The notes under the pieces were generated by a model. The model searched no databases. It was not told the origin of the DNA and saw nothing but the letters and a program-made list of their open reading frames with translations. A stretch of DNA of 7,736 nt from Methanobrevibacter sp. (GTDB lineage Archaea; Methanobacteriota; Methanobacteria; Methanobacteriales; Methanobacteriaceae), in contig JABUVA010000025.1 in assembly GCA_021442885.1 (NCBI GenBank), forward strand, positions 1-7,736, in the 5' to 3' direction. Position numbers and translations under genes: made by a program. This document shows, in pieces, positions 6,344 through 7,736 of this stretch. The number at the start of each line of letters is the position of its first letter. Position 1 is the stretch's first letter.

Positions 6344-7384
6344 ATGTCTTCATTTATGGGATACATTTATGATTTTGCAAGAAAAACATGGGTTAATAAG
6401 TTTTCTAATGCTCATACTCATCAAAGAGTTGTTAATAAACCTAAAAGATTTAGAGAATTCCCAACAGTTAATAAAAAGTATTGTATAGCTTGTGGTGCAT
6501 GTACTGCTTCATGTCCATCCCCTCATGCAATTTTACTTGTAAGAGATAAGGATGATGATGAAGGAGAAGGATGGACATACCCTGTTATTAATGAAGGTGC
6601 TTGTATTCGTTGCGGTTTTTGTGCTGAAGTTTGTCCAACTGATCCTAAAACTTTAGAATGTGGTGAAAATCATTTATATGAACCTGAATTCAATATTATT
6701 CCTTCTAAAAGGCAGTATATTGTTGATGACTATTTATGTATTAGATGTAAAAAATGTATGAGGACTTGTCCTGTAGGGGCAATATCTGTTGTTGATGATA
6801 AGATGGTTGTAGATCCATTAAAATGTATTCATTGTAACGAATGTGTTGATGTTTGTCCTGTTGAAGGAGCAATGAAGGCAGTCATTGTGGATAACTTACA
6901 AGATCAAAAAGACTTGATTGTTCTTGTTGTTAACTTTTTAGAAAAATTCATTGAAAATAAAACAGATGACTTAAGAAGTCTTAAAAAAGATGGTTTATTA
7001 CAATATGAAGTTCCTATAACTGAGATATGGGATGATGCTTTAAAGATAATTCCAGATGGCGAAATAGCTATGGAGATTATTAGAAAATCTATTAACAGGA
7101 TGAAAATTAGGATTATAGACTGGGATAGTGATAAATGTAAGAAATGCCAATTATGTGTTCCTGAATGTCCTACAGGTTGTATTAAATTTGATGAAGAAAA
7201 TGATACAATTGTTAGGGATGTTGAGAAATGTTTAAGATGTAGTATTTGTTATCAAACATGTCCATTTTCAGTTATTAAATATTTCTTAGCTAAATTTGCC
7301 TTTGAAGAAAATGAAGATGGTGATGAAGTAATCCATATTAGTGTTAGAAACTCTAACATATGTAATGACATTGTGGTGGACTGA
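6344..7384 (+). CDS. ehaP: EhaP, polyferredoxin with six [4Fe-4S] motifs
   Basis: This 346-residue cytoplasmic iron-sulfur protein carries electrons from the hydrogenase module to soluble ferredoxin or partner enzymes. Six complete CxxCxxCxxxCP motifs begin at C47, C87, C132, C161, C265 and C296 (last cysteines C57, C97, C142, C171, C275, C306). They fall in three pairs, as in two-cluster ferredoxins, and six clusters is the number reported for EhaP. The fourth and fifth motifs are separated by 93 residues that hold no cysteine and look helical (FLEKFIENK ... EIIRKSINRM). A basic N-terminal stretch of 46 residues precedes the first motif, and about 40 acidic residues follow the last. The ATG directly follows the ehaO stop, with GAGGTAAT at 6332-6339 inside the end of ehaO. 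Extra cysteines C106 and C279 lie outside the motifs. Confidence 0.93.
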   Translation: MSSFMGYIYDFARKTWVNKFSNAHTHQRVVNKPKRFREFPTVNKKYCIACGACTASCPSPHAILLVRDKDDDEGEGWTYPVINEGACIRCGFCAEVCPTDPKTLECGENHLYEPEFNIIPSKRQYIVDDYLCIRCKKCMRTCPVGAISVVDDKMVVDPLKCIHCNECVDVCPVEGAMKAVIVDNLQDQKDLIVLVVNFLEKFIENKTDDLRSLKKDGLLQYEVPITEIWDDALKIIPDGEIAMEIIRKSINRMKIRIIDWDSDKCKKCQLCVPECPTGCIKFDEENDTIVRDVEKCLRCSICYQTCPFSVIKYFLAKFAFEENEDGDEVIHISVRNSNICNDIVVD

Positions 7385-7389
7385 TTATT

Positions 7390-7736
7390 ATGATTGATAG
7401 TTATACAAAAACTCCAAGGCCAATAAGGGATGTTGATATTGAATATTCAATTGATCAAAGTAAATGTGATATTTGTGAGGAAAAACCATGTCTAGCATCT
7501 TGTCCTATTGAGGCAATTTATATTGATTCTATTGATGGTAAAACTAAAATTAACAGTACTTGTTTTGGATGTGTTTTATGTCGTAATGCTTGTCCTTATG
7601 ATGCAATTACTATTAATAAGGTCATGGCTCCTCCAATTCAAGAAAATGTTCCAAATATTAATTCTAAGTTATGTAAAGCTTGTGGTGCTTGTGTACAAGC
7701 CTGTAAAACTGGAGCTATAAATATTAATGCTATTGG
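7390..7736 (+). CDS. ehaQ: EhaQ, second polyferredoxin (5' part only, runs off the window)
   Basis: The frame is open from the ATG at 7390 to the window end, giving 115 codons plus two bases. Three cysteine motifs are seen: C26-C29-C34-C38 with the wider spacing CxxCx4CxxxCP; C58-C61-C64-C68, a standard CxxCxxCxxxCP; and C95-C98-C101-C105, followed by Lys instead of Pro. The protein begins with a short hydrophilic leader and has no membrane segment. A second polyferredoxin directly after EhaP is expected for ehaQ, reported in Methanothermobacter to hold about ten clusters, so most of the gene should lie beyond the window. It starts five bases after the ehaP stop. The upstream site is weak (GGTGGA at 7375-7380), so translation may depend on ehaP. 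It probably continues the electron wire from EhaP to ferredoxin users. Confidence 0.88.
   Translation, partial: MIDSYTKTPRPIRDVDIEYSIDQSKCDICEEKPCLASCPIEAIYIDSIDGKTKINSTCFGCVLCRNACPYDAITINKVMAPPIQENVPNINSKLCKACGACVQACKTGAININAI

Noticed and set aside
7508..7720. Open frame of 70 codons on the plus strand, leucine/valine-rich, looking like a membrane protein
   Set aside because: It is the +1 shadow of ehaQ, whose own frame carries three cluster motifs; the hydrophobic look comes from reading AT-rich codons out of frame.
1..7736. The related energy-converting hydrogenase B (Ehb) or a complex I/Fpo operon
   Set aside because: The six-cluster polyferredoxin after the large subunit, the EhaM-type gene before the small subunit, and the very short antiporter-like subunit fit Eha. 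Ehb has a longer antiporter-like EhbF and a different order, and complex I-type operons would carry NuoC, NuoI and full-length NuoL/M/N.
1..7736. A mobile element, CRISPR array, RNA gene, promoter or terminator
   Set aside because: Coding sequence fills the window with gaps of at most about 16 bases, composition is even, and I saw no direct or inverted repeat structure, tRNA-like fold or T-rich termination signal between genes.

Overview
The window is the interior of one operon. It encodes the membrane-bound, energy-converting [NiFe] hydrogenase Eha of a hydrogenotrophic methanogen. All genes lie on the + strand. The DNA is AT-rich (about one third G+C by eye), starts are mostly ATG behind GGAGGTGAT-like ribosome binding sites, and arginine is mostly AGA/AGG. 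The gene order, subunit sizes and a six-cluster polyferredoxin directly after the catalytic subunits match the eha operon first described in Methanothermobacter. The low G+C points to a Methanobrevibacter-like member of the Methanobacteriales; that organism call is inference.

Layout: 1-165 is the 3' end of ehaC. Next come ehaD (178-450), ehaE (443-703), ehaF (700-1293), ehaG (1294-1989), ehaH (2006-2677), ehaI (2687-2902), ehaJ (2910-3770), ehaK (3784-4041) and ehaL (4055-4369), all small or medium integral membrane proteins. The peripheral arm follows: ehaM (4366-4767, soluble helical protein of unknown role), ehaN (4773-5222, hydrogenase small subunit), ehaO (5219-6343, [NiFe] large subunit), ehaP (6344-7384, six-cluster polyferredoxin) and the 5' part of ehaQ (7390 to the window end, a second polyferredoxin). 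Genes overlap or are separated by at most about 16 bases. There is no intergenic stretch that could hold a promoter, terminator or RNA gene.

How the parts work together: EhaO oxidises H2 at its NiFe site. Electrons pass through the single cluster of EhaN to the polyferredoxins EhaP/EhaQ and on to low-potential ferredoxin. This uphill reaction is paid for by ion flow through the membrane arm. EhaJ is the NuoH-like coupling subunit and EhaH a short antiporter-like subunit. EhaD to EhaG look like diverged Mrp/Mbh-type small subunits. From the literature, Eha mainly tops up reduced ferredoxin for CO2 reduction to formylmethanofuran in the methanogenic cycle.

No undescribed system is evident; the operon is a known one. 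The observations worth following are inside the proteins: apparent loss or swap of the conserved charged residues of the antiporter subunit EhaH, a basic instead of acidic coupling loop in EhaJ, an Mrp-like order hidden in ehaD-ehaH, a long cysteine-free insertion in EhaP, and a possible cleavable tail on EhaO.
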